DNA of 64,000 nucleotides from Lysinibacillus pinottii (GTDB taxonomy: Bacteria; Bacillota; Bacilli; Bacillales_A; Planococcaceae): NCBI RefSeq assembly GCF_024753545.1, contig NZ_JANTOO010000018.1, positions 1 through 64,000 of the forward strand, read 5' to 3'. Below are positions 25,681 through 34,697 of this stretch, piece by piece. Below the pieces are notes generated by a model, which saw only the letters and a list, made by a program, of their open reading frames with translations, searched no databases and had not been told where the DNA came from. The translations under genes and the position numbers were made by a program. Within the stretch, counting starts at the first letter, position 1; the number at the start of each line of letters is the position of its first letter.

Positions 25681-26634
25681 ATGTCATTGAAGTATGTTAT
25701 GGAGTTATACGAGGTAATGGATAGTATGTATGTAAATGGTGAGGTGATTAAAGAATATTTACACACTATTAATCCAACAGCAGATGTAGTAGTAAAAACC
25801 ATTAAAGGTGAAAGTGGATCAACCGATTTTGTCCGCGTTCTAGTGCAAGGAAAAAGTGGAAAATCCTCAGGTGGCCATGCACCTACATTAGGTATCATCG
25901 GTCGCTTAGGAGGTATTGGGGCACGCCCTGAAATGACGGGCTTTGTATCGGATGGAGATGGTGCACTAGCCTGTATGGCCGGCGCAGCAAAAGCAATTGA
26001 TATGGCATTAAAGGGTGACCAGTTAGAGGGAGATGTAATTTTCTCCACTCATATTTGTCCAACTGCACCCACTTTACCACATGAGCCAGTGCCATTTATG
26101 AATTCTCCCGTCGATATTAGCGTCATGAACGAGAATGAAGTGGAAGAATCAATGGATGCTATTCTTTCGATTGATACAACAAAAGGTAATCAAGTATGTA
26201 ACCATAAAGGATTTGCCATTACACCGACAGTTAAAGAAGGTTACATATTAAAAATTAGTGATGATTTGCTGCAAATCTACACGCAATCAGCCGGTATTGC
26301 ACCTGTTGTACTGCCATTGACAATGCAAGACATTACCCCATATGGGAATGGCCTATTCCATATCAATAGTATTTTACAACCCGCTGTGGCAACATCAAGT
26401 CCCGTTGTAGGTGTAGCGATTACAACTGAATCTATTGTGGCAGGCTGTGCAACAGGTGCAACACATGTTACAGACGTAGAGAGTGTTGTTCGATTTGTCT
26501 TAGAAGTAGCGAAAACGTATGGTGCTCATAAATGTTCGTTCTTTGATGAAAAGCAGTTTACACATATGAAGAATTTATACGGTAGCATGAAGCATTTACA
26601 AACTAAAGGAAATGAGGTGCAAGCACATGAATGA
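25681..26634 (+). CDS. DUF1177 family protein
   Basis: 317 residues matching the DUF1177 family (begins SLKYVMELYEVMDSMYVNGE). Conserved-looking stretches: GGHAPTLGIIGRLGGIGARP, VSDGDGALACMAGAAKA, STHICPTAPTLPHEPVPFM. Several His, Asp and Cys in these could bind a metal or substrate, but no function is established. It lies 60 bases after the ATPase gene and overlaps the M20 peptidase gene by 8, so it belongs to the importer operon and probably acts on the imported compound. Confidence 0.8.
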   Translation: MSLKYVMELYEVMDSMYVNGEVIKEYLHTINPTADVVVKTIKGESGSTDFVRVLVQGKSGKSSGGHAPTLGIIGRLGGIGARPEMTGFVSDGDGALACMAGAAKAIDMALKGDQLEGDVIFSTHICPTAPTLPHEPVPFMNSPVDISVMNENEVEESMDAILSIDTTKGNQVCNHKGFAITPTVKEGYILKISDDLLQIYTQSAGIAPVVLPLTMQDITPYGNGLFHINSILQPAVATSSPVVGVAITTESIVAGCATGATHVTDVESVVRFVLEVAKTYGAHKCSFFDEKQFTHMKNLYGSMKHLQTKGNEVQAHE

Positions 26635-27895
26635 CTTACATGCTCTAAAAATGAAATTAGTAGATGAAGTAGAAAATCATCAAGCAGAGTTAATTGATTT
26701 TTGTTCGAAACTCATTCAAATTCCAAGTGTTAATCCCCCAGGAGATACGACTGAGATAACAGCCTTTATCGAGCGCTATCTAAATGATGTAGGCATTGTT
26801 TACCAAAAATATGAAGCTACTGATAAAATGTTTAACTTAGTAGCTTCTATTGGAAAGGATGAAGGCAAAGAACTAATTTATTGTGGGCATACAGATGTCG
26901 TGCCTGTTGGAGATTTATCTAAATGGGATTTTAATCCTTTCTCTGGAGAAGTGAAGGATGGTTGGATGCTTGGTCGTGGTGCAAGCGATATGAAGGCGGG
27001 TTTAGCAGGTATTATTTTTGCAACAAAATTACTCAAGAAATTGAATATTGAATTGCCAGGAAAATTAACATTAGCAATTGTACCTGATGAAGAAACTGGT
27101 GGAGAATATGGTGTTCCTTGGTTGTTGGAGCGTGGTTTAATAAAAGGCGATGGATGTTTAATTGCAGAGCCTTCATCTCCATTAAATCCGACAATAGGGC
27201 AAAAAGGGTCCTTCTGGTTTGAATTAGAGGTGCATGGGGAACCAGGACATGGAAGCTTATCCCCTTTAGCAGGTCGTAATGCAATTAATGATGCAATCCG
27301 TGCTATTCAAGAAATTCGCACACTATGGGACATGAATATTGTCATTCCTGAGGAAGTACAGTCACTAATAGAAGTATCGAAAAAATACATGCGTGAAGTG
27401 GAGAAAGACCGCCTGAAATATCAAGAAGTACTAGAGAAAATTACTGTAAATATTGGTACAATTGAGGGGGGGACGAAATCCAACGTTATCCCAGATTATT
27501 GTAAGGTACAGGTCGATTGTCGCTTACCATTCGGTATTACACAAGAAGAAGTAACAGAAATCTTGAAGAATAAATTAGATGCCTTAGACATTGAGTATTC
27601 GATCAGACGTTTTGGTTTCAAAAGTGTAGCCAATTATACCCCAGCTGAAAATCCTGTTTGCCAATCGATTGTGGAAAATATTTCATTTGTAACAGGGTTA
27701 GAAGCTTATGGTGTCATGCAATGGGCAAGCAGTGATGCTCGACATTTCAGACAGTATGATATTCCGGTTTTACAATATGGGCCAGCCTATTTACCAAGTA
27801 TTCACGGGTATAATGAAAAAGTGCGTGTTGAGGATATCGTACGCTGTGCAAAAGTATATATTACTGCTGCTATTGATTTCCTCTATCAAAAGTAA
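26627..27895 (+). CDS. M20-family metallopeptidase (ArgE/DapE type)
   Basis: ATG 26627 (422 residues) fits ribosome site GAGGTGC; the upstream in-frame ATG 26612 lies in that site. Co-catalytic two-metal features: His in YCGHTDVVP, Asp in RGASDMKAG, the catalytic Glu pair in VPDEETGGE, and a later His near SIHGYNEK. These enzymes cleave N-acyl amino acids or di/tripeptides in the cytosol. Translationally coupled to DUF1177, so a joint pathway is likely. Confidence 0.88.
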   Translation: MNDLHALKMKLVDEVENHQAELIDFCSKLIQIPSVNPPGDTTEITAFIERYLNDVGIVYQKYEATDKMFNLVASIGKDEGKELIYCGHTDVVPVGDLSKWDFNPFSGEVKDGWMLGRGASDMKAGLAGIIFATKLLKKLNIELPGKLTLAIVPDEETGGEYGVPWLLERGLIKGDGCLIAEPSSPLNPTIGQKGSFWFELEVHGEPGHGSLSPLAGRNAINDAIRAIQEIRTLWDMNIVIPEEVQSLIEVSKKYMREVEKDRLKYQEVLEKITVNIGTIEGGTKSNVIPDYCKVQVDCRLPFGITQEEVTEILKNKLDALDIEYSIRRFGFKSVANYTPAENPVCQSIVENISFVTGLEAYGVMQWASSDARHFRQYDIPVLQYGPAYLPSIHGYNEKVRVEDIVRCAKVYITAAIDFLYQK

Positions 27896-27920
27896 GAGAT
27901 TAGCTACTCTCTTACTTTTG
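27887..27920 (+). terminator. Hairpin at the end of the importer operon
   Basis: A 12-13 bp stem CAAAAGTAAGAG / CTCTTACTTTTG overlapping the M20 stop codon; the T run is within the stem. It likely ends the transcript before the IclR gene. Confidence 0.65.
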
Positions 27921-27943
27921 CTAAAGTGATGTCAGGTGCTTAT

Positions 27944-27993
27944 GGCTGTTAAATCTTTCAATTAATTCCCCCTTAAGAGAGAGATTTACAGCC
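27944..27993 (+). promoter_or_regulatory. Inverted repeat upstream of the IclR gene
   Basis: GGCTGTTAAATCTTTC and GAGAGATTTACAGCC form a stem of about 15 bp with one bulge and one mismatch around a loop of about 17 bases. No T run follows, so it is more likely an operator or leader structure than a terminator. Confidence 0.5.
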
Positions 27994-28029
27994 GTTTGTA
28001 CAGATAAATAGATCAAAAGGATGAGAGAT

Positions 28030-28791
28030 ATGCTAAAGACGTTAAATTTATCAATTGAGGTTTTAAAAATGTTTACAAAGGAAAAGCCGGTGTGGGGTGG
28101 TCGAGAGTTAGCGATGGCGATGAATATGAATCATACAAATTTATATCGCATTCTTGAAACATTTGAGAATAATGGGTTTATTACAAAAGATCCTGTAACC
28201 AAAAAGTACTCCTTGGGTATTGCATTATGGGAAATTGGTATGAATATGTATGATTCATTAAACATAGATCAGCTATGTATGCCTATTCTTGATAACTTAA
28301 AGGATGTTACTGGTGAAACCGCTATATTTACAGTTTTGAATGGGTTGGAAGCTTTAACTTTATTAAAAGCAGAGCCTGTGAATAAGGTGAAATTTACTGT
28401 TTCAAGAGGAAGTAGATCTCCGCTTTATGTAGGTGCTTCCTACCGTTCGATGCTTGCTTTCCTAAGTGAAGAGCAAATTTCTAAGGTTATTGATGAACCA
28501 CTAACTGCCTATACAACGAATACGATGACGAATGCAAATGACATACGATTAGAGCTTGAAAAAATTCGTAGTTGTGGCTATGCGATAAGTAACAGTGAAT
28601 ATTCCGTCGATGTATTGGCACTTGCTATGCCTATTTTTAATAGTGACAAAAAGGTCGTAGCTTCTATTACTGTTTCTGGTCCCATCTACCGATTTACAGA
28701 ACAACGGGTACCAGAATTTTTAGGGCCTTTAACAGAGGCTAGAAATGAAATAGAAGGAATCATTCGTAGATATCATTTAAATTTTAATTAA
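28030..28791 (+). CDS. IclR-family transcriptional regulator
   Basis: 253 residues from ATG 28030, which has AAAGGATGAG upstream; an ATG nine bases earlier is too close to that site. The N-terminal winged helix is LKTLNLSIEVLKMFTKEKPV then GRELAMAMNMNHTNLYRILE. The C-terminal effector domain (from about 80) has LYVGASYRSMLAFLSEEQ and NSEYSVDVLALAMPIF, the IclR ligand fold. It sits between the peptidase genes of the island and is its obvious regulator. Confidence 0.9.
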   Translation: MLKTLNLSIEVLKMFTKEKPVWGGRELAMAMNMNHTNLYRILETFENNGFITKDPVTKKYSLGIALWEIGMNMYDSLNIDQLCMPILDNLKDVTGETAIFTVLNGLEALTLLKAEPVNKVKFTVSRGSRSPLYVGASYRSMLAFLSEEQISKVIDEPLTAYTTNTMTNANDIRLELEKIRSCGYAISNSEYSVDVLALAMPIFNSDKKVVASITVSGPIYRFTEQRVPEFLGPLTEARNEIEGIIRRYHLNFN

Positions 28792-28802
28792 GGAGTACTA
28801 TT

Positions 28803-29726
28803 ATGCAGCATTTACATGATATTGCACTGAAGGTATTAAAAGATCATTTAAATGTTCAATCGTCAGAAACGCTTTTAATTTTGACAGATGTTCAAAAGCA
28901 AGACTTAGCAACCATCTTTTATAAGGCTGGGCTAACAATAACAGCTAATACAATGTTTATGGTTATGCCGTTATTAGAAAAATCAGGGCAGGAGCCTATT
29001 CAAGCAGTTTCATCGCTTATGGCAAATGCTGATGTCTCACTTTGTTTGACCGCTCACTCCTTAACACATACAGTAGCATGCAAAAATGCCTGTGAAAAAG
29101 GTGGACGTGTAGCGACAATGCCCGGTATTTCATGGGAAATGCTTGAACAAGGTGCGCTTCATGCGGATGCGCAAGAGATTGAGGAAATGGTAGAAAAGTA
29201 TGTCCAGCTGCTCGATATGGCGGCAGAAACTCGAATTGTCAAAGATGGTCATGAGCTAATATTTAGTATTGCAAACCGTTTAGGCATTCGTTCAACTGGC
29301 GTTATTCGCCAAGCAGGAGAGCATGGTAATATACCCTCGGGTGAATCCTATATTGCGCCGATAGAAACATCTGCAAATGGGGAAATTTTAGTGGATGGTT
29401 CGATTGCTAATATTGGTGTCTTAAAGGAACCATTATTATTGAAAATTTCAAACGGACGATTAATAGAAGCTATTGGTCCGGATGGTCCTCGATTGCTGGA
29501 GTTACTTGGGGAAGGGAATGGTCGAATCATTGCAGAGTTCGGCATTGGAGCTAATAAAAGTGCCATTTTATGTGGAAATGTACTGGAAGATGAAAAAGTC
29601 TATGGGACAATCCATATCGCATTTGGTAGCAATACGCCATTTGGTGGAGCAAATGCAGCGGATGTCCATATTGATTGTGTAGTAAAAAATCCGATTGTTT
29701 ATTTCGATGGTGAACGAGTAATGTAA
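28803..29726 (+). CDS. M29-type aminopeptidase (thermophilic aminopeptidase / NicX-like)
   Basis: 307 residues. The C-terminal region has the metal-binding pattern of the M29 and 2,5-dihydroxypyridine dioxygenase-like family: GEHGNIPSGESYIAPIE, IIAEFGIGAN and IHIAFGSNTPFGG ... VHID. M29 enzymes release N-terminal amino acids; NicX-like members open pyridine rings, so substrate is open. It begins 11 bases after the IclR gene and closes the island. Confidence 0.8.
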   Translation: MQHLHDIALKVLKDHLNVQSSETLLILTDVQKQDLATIFYKAGLTITANTMFMVMPLLEKSGQEPIQAVSSLMANADVSLCLTAHSLTHTVACKNACEKGGRVATMPGISWEMLEQGALHADAQEIEEMVEKYVQLLDMAAETRIVKDGHELIFSIANRLGIRSTGVIRQAGEHGNIPSGESYIAPIETSANGEILVDGSIANIGVLKEPLLLKISNGRLIEAIGPDGPRLLELLGEGNGRIIAEFGIGANKSAILCGNVLEDEKVYGTIHIAFGSNTPFGGANAADVHIDCVVKNPIVYFDGERVM

Positions 29727-29728
29727 TG

Positions 29729-29761
29729 AAAAGCGTGACTTCATAAGAAGCACGCTTTTTT
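29729..29761 (+). terminator. Terminator after the M29 gene
   Basis: A 9-bp stem AAAAGCGTG / CACGCTTTT, with an inner CTT / AAG continuation, ending in a T run. Marks the right end of the catabolic island. Confidence 0.85.
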
Positions 29762-29967
29762 GCTTGCTTGACCTATATTTAGAGTTGCTTGTTTCTGTAT
29801 GATTACACTATAGTTAAATTAGATAAGCTAGAGGAAATTGAATGATTTGCACCTAGTGGAAATGCATGGCTAGCAAAGCAGAAATGATAAATTCAATACG
29901 CCTATAAGTGTAGGCAATGAAAAAATAACTTCTGTTATTCAGCATGAAAGAACGTGAGGTTGAAGAT

Positions 29968-30429
29968 ATGTTAACATTTACAGATTTACATGGCCTGCGC
30001 GTAGATTTGAGTTTTACGAGAGGTGAGTTTGACGTAGAACCCAAACACGTCCTTGTTTTTTTAAAGCACCAAAATAAGTGGCTATGTACTATTCATAAAA
30101 GACGTGGTGTCGAGGTGCCAGGGGGCAAACTGGAGAAAGGTGAAACGCTAGAGGATGCAGCCATAAGGGAAGTGTATGAAGAAACGGGTGTCCGTGTGAA
30201 AAATCTTCAATGGTTTGCAGAATATGCGGTTCATGACGCCAGCTTATTTTGTAAAACGGTTTTTACAGCACAATTTGCTGGGCAGGAGGACATTGAATTT
30301 GATTTAGAAACATCCGGTATGCTGTGGTTAACTGATGAGGAATTTGCCCATCATCCAAACTTAAGCTTTCATATGAAGGATGAGGGAATGGAGAAAATGC
30401 TGGAGGAGCTGAAAAGACGTGACAAATAA
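29968..30429 (+). CDS. ytkD: Nudix hydrolase YtkD
   Basis: 153 residues from ATG 29968, seven bases after GAGGT; the frame is open eight codons further up without a ribosome site. The Nudix box is complete at about 52-74 (GGKLEKGETLEDAAIREVYE, then ETGV). B. subtilis YtkD hydrolyses 8-oxo-dGTP and acts as an RNA pyrophosphohydrolase. Its place near pckA and metK is the same as in B. subtilis. It overlaps the next gene by 11 bases. Confidence 0.85.
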   Translation: MLTFTDLHGLRVDLSFTRGEFDVEPKHVLVFLKHQNKWLCTIHKRRGVEVPGGKLEKGETLEDAAIREVYEETGVRVKNLQWFAEYAVHDASLFCKTVFTAQFAGQEDIEFDLETSGMLWLTDEEFAHHPNLSFHMKDEGMEKMLEELKRRDK

Positions 30430-31195
30430 TGGTGATATCGTTGAAAAGCGTGCATATCCTTCACCCAATCCAGCAATACGGTTAACAGAAATCACTTATA
30501 TATCACAGGGCTTGCGAATAAAAGGACTTTTAGCAGAGCCGAAGACTGAAGGTACATATGATGGCTTTTTATATTTAAGAGGGGGTATGCAAAGTATTGG
30601 CATGGTAAGGCCCTCGCGTATTGCCCAATTTGCCGCTCAAGGTTTTATCGTCTTTGCACCTTATTATCGTGGGAATAGAGGTGGCGAAGGCAAGGATGAG
30701 TTTGCAGGGGCAGACCGTTATGATGCTGTTTATGCTGTCGATGTACTGAAGCAATTTTGCAACGACAATATACATGTTTTTGGCTTTTCGCGTGGAGGTA
30801 TCATGGCTCTATGGACAGCTATTTTACGAAGGGATATTACTTCCGTTGTGACATGGGCTGGAGTCTCTGATGCAACGGCCACTTACTGGGAACGTACAGA
30901 TATGCGACGGATGATGAAGCGCGTTATCGGAGGAACACCCAACCGTGTACCGGAAGCCTATGATGCTCGTACACCTTTATTCGAAGTTGAGCATATAACA
31001 GCCCCAGTGTTAATTATTCATGGCTATCAGGATGAGAATGTGGATATAGAGCATGCTAGACAGCTGGCATTTTTTTTAGAGGATGCTCATAAAACATACG
31101 AAACATGGTATGACCTTCATTATGCACATCAATACCCACCAGCTAAAAATCGTGAAACCGTTCGTGCTCTTTGTGAATGGATGAAGCAACATTAG
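30419..31195 (+). CDS. Alpha/beta hydrolase, prolyl-oligopeptidase type (YtmA-like)
   Basis: 258 residues with a GTG start (30419) about ten bases after GGAGGAG inside ytkD. Nucleophile elbow FGFSRGG, acid in IIHGYQDENVD, base in HYAHQYP. An S9-like fold without the propeller domain. Cytosolic. B. subtilis YtmA, near pckA, is the likely counterpart; natural substrate unknown. Confidence 0.8.
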   Translation: MTNNGDIVEKRAYPSPNPAIRLTEITYISQGLRIKGLLAEPKTEGTYDGFLYLRGGMQSIGMVRPSRIAQFAAQGFIVFAPYYRGNRGGEGKDEFAGADRYDAVYAVDVLKQFCNDNIHVFGFSRGGIMALWTAILRRDITSVVTWAGVSDATATYWERTDMRRMMKRVIGGTPNRVPEAYDARTPLFEVEHITAPVLIIHGYQDENVDIEHARQLAFFLEDAHKTYETWYDLHYAHQYPPAKNRETVRALCEWMKQH

Positions 31196-31212
31196 AAAAT
31201 GAAAAAATTAAT

Positions 31213-31273
31213 GCCCCTTCCTTTACATAGCTATCATCTGGAGATGAATAGTATTCTAAAGGAAGGGGCGTTT
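31213..31273. terminator. Bidirectional terminator
   Basis: A 13-bp stem GCCCCTTCCTTTA / TAAAGGAAGGGGC with a smaller inner stem (CTATCATCT / AGATGAATAG). T-rich flanks lie on both strands, between convergent hydrolase genes. Confidence 0.85.
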
Positions 31274-31275
31274 AA

Positions 31276-32232
31276 TTATTTTGTATAAGTTTCCAAGAAT
31301 TGTTGAATCGTTTCCCAATAGAGCTCGCCTGCTAAGCTTTCCGCACCACCGTGACCAGCCCCTTCGACCATTAACTTTTGTTTCGGTACATTTGCTGCTT
31401 CATATACGTCATCCAACATGGTCGAAGGAACAAAAGTATCGTTGTCTCCATGAATAAACAGCATAGGGGTTTTCGATTTTGCCACTTGATCAACAGCACT
31501 AGCTTCTGCTAGTGTATAGCCTGCTTTTAGTTTAGTTACGACCGAAGAGAATTGCATAATTGGGAAAGAAGGTAAGTGAAAGATGGCTTGTAACTGATAG
31601 GAAAATTCATCCCATACGGAAGAATACCCGCAATCCTCAATAATTGCCTTTACATTTGAGGGCAAATCCTCGCCTGAAGCCATCATGACAGTGGCTCCTC
31701 CCATCGAAACCCCAAATAGAACGATTTCAGCATCTTCATTCATATTTACAATGTCGTCAATCCATGAAATTACATCAAAACGATCATGCCACCCCATGCC
31801 GATATAATCACCTTCACTTTGACCATGTCCTCTTGCATCGGGAATGAGTACATGATAGCCCATATCATAAAATTGTTTAGCATACTTAGTCATTTGTGTA
31901 CCATCACTTGAATAGCCATGAAAGATAATTGCCCATTTGTCTGTGGGATGGCTGTTTTGGATAGAGTATGCATGTAGCTTAAGGGAATCAAAGGATGGAA
32001 TTGACTTCTCCTCAGAATGCTTGTTAAACCACTGCTCACGTGCCTCTTTCTCTCGAGCTTCATCTGAATTGCTATCGATTAGATTGTGGGGGGCATCTAG
32101 AACTGCTGTTTTATCAGTATCAGGATTTAATGCCAGATTATAAAAGTAGTTGCCTGCAAAAAAACCAGCACCAATAATTAATGCCAATAATATAGTAATT
32201 AATGCTACTAGTAATTTGTATTTTCTTTTCAT
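31276..32232 (-). CDS. Membrane-anchored alpha/beta hydrolase
   Basis: 318 residues. One N-terminal membrane anchor (about 8-30), then an extracytoplasmic hydrolase of BEM46/S9 type. Nucleophile elbow GVSMGG, acid in FIHGDNDTFVP, base in GAGHGGAES. Single gene, divergent from nothing obvious and followed upstream by pckA on the same strand. Substrate not predictable. Confidence 0.82.
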   Translation of the reverse strand: MKRKYKLLVALITILLALIIGAGFFAGNYFYNLALNPDTDKTAVLDAPHNLIDSNSDEAREKEAREQWFNKHSEEKSIPSFDSLKLHAYSIQNSHPTDKWAIIFHGYSSDGTQMTKYAKQFYDMGYHVLIPDARGHGQSEGDYIGMGWHDRFDVISWIDDIVNMNEDAEIVLFGVSMGGATVMMASGEDLPSNVKAIIEDCGYSSVWDEFSYQLQAIFHLPSFPIMQFSSVVTKLKAGYTLAEASAVDQVAKSKTPMLFIHGDNDTFVPSTMLDDVYEAANVPKQKLMVEGAGHGGAESLAGELYWETIQQFLETYTK

Positions 32233-32316
32233 ATGTATCTCCTATATTAGCTTCTGTTTATGTATGGGAAAGAAAAAGAGAACGAATCATATCGTTCCCT
32301 TTTCTTGTTCTAGTTG

Positions 32317-33903
32317 TTATTTTAATGGACCACCAAGTGTAGTAATGGCTTCCGAAACGTTTGCAAATTTCTTGAAGTTTTCGTTGAATAAGCCTGCAAG
32401 TTCAGCAGCTTTAGCATCGTATGCAGCTTTATCTGCCCATGCTTCACGAGGATTTAACACTTGCGAAGGTACACCTTCAACTGCTGTTGGGATGTGTAAG
32501 CCAAACACAGCATCTTGTGTCGTTTCAACATTTGTTAATTTACCATCGATAGCTGCACGTACCATTGTACGTGTATAAGAAAGCTTCATACGGCTACCAG
32601 TACCATATTCGCCACCAGTCCAACCAGTGTTCACTAGGTATACTTGTGCGCCATGTTCATCAATTTTTTGACCTAACATTTCTGCATACACTGTTGCAGG
32701 AAGTGGAAGGAATGGAGAACCGAAGCAAGTAGAGAATACTGGTTCTGGCTCTGTTACACCACGTTCAGTTCCAGCAAGTTTTGAAGTGAAACCACTTAAG
32801 AAGTGATACATAGCTTGCTCTTTTGTTAATTTGCTGATAGGAGGTAATACGCCAAACGCATCAGCTGTTAGGAAGATGATTGTTTTTGGATGACCTGCTA
32901 CAGATGGATCAACAATATTTTCGATGTATTGGATTGGATAAGCTACACGTGTATTTTCTGTTAATGAGCCATCATCATAGTCACAAATACGAGTTTCTGG
33001 ATCAACAGCTACGTTTTCTAAAACAGAACCGAAGCGGATTGCATTGTAGATTTCTGGTTCTTTCTCAGCAGAAAGGTTGATCGTTTTTGCATAGCAACCC
33101 CCCTCAATGTTGAATACTCCATTATCAGACCAACCATGTTCATCGTCACCGATTAGCTTACGGTCTGGATCAGCGGATAATGTCGTTTTACCAGTACCAG
33201 ATAAACCGAAGAATAATGCTACATCGCCAGCTTCACCAACGTTTGCTGAACAGTGCATAGAAAGGATTCCTTGTTGTGGTAATAAGTAGTTCATAATTCC
33301 GAAAATAGATTTTTTCATTTCACCAGCATATTCAGTACCACCAATTAAGATAATTTTCTTTTCAAGTGATACAATGATGAATGTTTCAGAAGCAGTACCG
33401 TCAACCGCAGGATCTGCTTTAAAGTTAGGAGCTGAGATGACAGTGAAGTCTGCAACATGCGAAGCTAATTCTTCTTTAGTCGGACGGATAAATAATTGAT
33501 GAGCGAAAAGGTTGTGCCAAGCGTATTCATTAATCACTTGGATGCTTAATTGTGAATCTTTGTCAGCACCAGCAAAACCTTTGAATACGAATAATTCATC
33601 ACGTTCTTTTAAATATTTTATTACTTTTACATACAGATTATCGAACACTTCAGAGGAAATTGGTTGATTGACTTTACCCCAGTCAATTTGATCTTTTGTG
33701 CTTTCTTCTTCTACTGTATATTTATCTTTAGGTGAACGACCAGTGTATTTGCCAGTTTCTGCACGAACTGCGCCATCTACTGTTAACATTGCCTCACCAC
33801 GAGAAGTAGCTTTTTCTGCTAATTGTGGTACTGAAAGTTGAACATTAATGTTACCGCCGTTTAATAATTCCTTCAGTTCGTTTGCAATTTCTACTGAATT
33901 CAT
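32317..33903 (-). CDS. pckA: Phosphoenolpyruvate carboxykinase (ATP)
   Basis: 528 residues, the usual length. Decarboxylates and phosphorylates oxaloacetate to PEP in gluconeogenesis. P-loop GLSGTGKT at 233-240; other signatures are GRSPKDKY near the N-terminus, HCSANVG, and YGTGSRMKLSYTRTM. Ribosome site AAAGGATGGT. A CcpN-type site overlaps the predicted -10 upstream, predicting repression on glycolytic carbon. Confidence 0.97.
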   Translation of the reverse strand: MNSVEIANELKELLNGGNINVQLSVPQLAEKATSRGEAMLTVDGAVRAETGKYTGRSPKDKYTVEEESTKDQIDWGKVNQPISSEVFDNLYVKVIKYLKERDELFVFKGFAGADKDSQLSIQVINEYAWHNLFAHQLFIRPTKEELASHVADFTVISAPNFKADPAVDGTASETFIIVSLEKKIILIGGTEYAGEMKKSIFGIMNYLLPQQGILSMHCSANVGEAGDVALFFGLSGTGKTTLSADPDRKLIGDDEHGWSDNGVFNIEGGCYAKTINLSAEKEPEIYNAIRFGSVLENVAVDPETRICDYDDGSLTENTRVAYPIQYIENIVDPSVAGHPKTIIFLTADAFGVLPPISKLTKEQAMYHFLSGFTSKLAGTERGVTEPEPVFSTCFGSPFLPLPATVYAEMLGQKIDEHGAQVYLVNTGWTGGEYGTGSRMKLSYTRTMVRAAIDGKLTNVETTQDAVFGLHIPTAVEGVPSQVLNPREAWADKAAYDAKAAELAGLFNENFKKFANVSEAITTLGGPLK

Positions 33904-33971
33904 CGATTAAATACCATCCTTTTTTATAGTATTCCCTTGGTTTAGAGGGATTTTTTCTTAATTTCAAAAAT

Positions 33972-33982
33972 AGTATAACACA
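33972..33982 (-). promoter_or_regulatory. CcpN-type operator over the pckA -10
   Basis: On the minus strand TGTGTTATACT fits the CcpN consensus TRTGHYATAYW at every position and contains a -10-like TATACT. It lies about 70 bases before pckA, a known CcpN target in B. subtilis. The -35 is weak. Confidence 0.65.
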
Positions 33983-34249
33983 ATGGGTTAAATAATCTAT
34001 ACTAATTAAGAAATTATTTTAGAGTTTTTATTACTTTTCAATAAACTGACAAAAAATAATGTTTTTCGAGTAGAAAACATTCAATGCTACAGTAAATTGT
34101 CTAAAATTTGAGCCACACATATGTTACCACAAGAAGCTAGGTATGTTGTAGGGATTAAATTTCTTCTATTTACATCATCACCCAAGTATGAAAATTTTAT
34201 GGTGATAATTTTGTTCTTCCTTTCTATACAGTAATACATAAGAAAATAT

Positions 34250-34278
34250 TTGACAACGATTGACCTTTTCAGTAACAT
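34250..34278 (+). promoter_or_regulatory. Promoter of the S-box leader
   Basis: TTGACA (34250-34255) and TAACAT (34273-34278), spacer 17 bp, ending about 16 bases before the riboswitch P1 helix. Confidence 0.75.
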
Positions 34279-34293
34279 GAAAATTGAACGGAT

Positions 34294-34477
34294 ACTCTTA
34301 TCCCGAGCTGGTGGAGGGTCAGGCCCTGTGAAACCCGGCAACCTGCATGTATTATTTCACAACATGCGTTGGTGCCAACCTGATGCAAGGGAAAATCCCT
34401 TGAACGATAAGAGTGAAAGGTAACGAAGTCATTATTCCTTTCCTCATGTATAGTAACGTGAGAAAAGGATTTTTTTA
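34294..34477 (+). ncRNA. SAM-I (S-box) riboswitch with terminator
   Basis: P1 is ACTCTTATC / GATAAGAGT (34294-34302 / 34406-34414). Conserved core: CCGAGCTGGTGGAGGG, GGCCCTGTGAAACCCGGCAA, GGTGCCAACCTGATGCA. A terminator stem follows (about 34436-34469, TCCTTTCCTCATGT pairing with ACGTGAGAAAAGGA, one mismatch) with seven T. When SAM is plentiful the leader should stop; otherwise metK is made. Confidence 0.95.
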
Positions 34478-34636
34478 TTGTTAAAAATTAATGTAAAGGT
34501 AAGTATATGTAGTTCTTTCCTTATTATAATGACGGGTCTTTCGAAATCCTCGTGTTTTTAAGTAGCAGTTATTTTTTCTCGTAAAGTGAAATGACAACAA
34601 CAGCGGCTTGAGAGAGTTCAATCCTTAGGAGCGGAC

Positions 34637-34664
34637 TTGACATGGGTAATGAGTACCGTACAAA
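34637..34664 (+). promoter_or_regulatory. Possible second promoter of metK
   Basis: A perfect TTGACA -35 (34637-34642) and a TACAAA -10-like box (34659-34664), spacer 16 bp, downstream of the S-box terminator and about 30 bases before metK. It would let some metK transcription escape SAM control. Confidence 0.5.
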
Positions 34665-34697
34665 TACTTTTTGTAAGAGTAATAGGAGGAAAACTAA

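Noticed and set aside
34087..34341. Minus-strand frame over the riboswitch region
   Set aside because: It lies on top of the S-box aptamer and its promoter and has no family or ribosome-site support.
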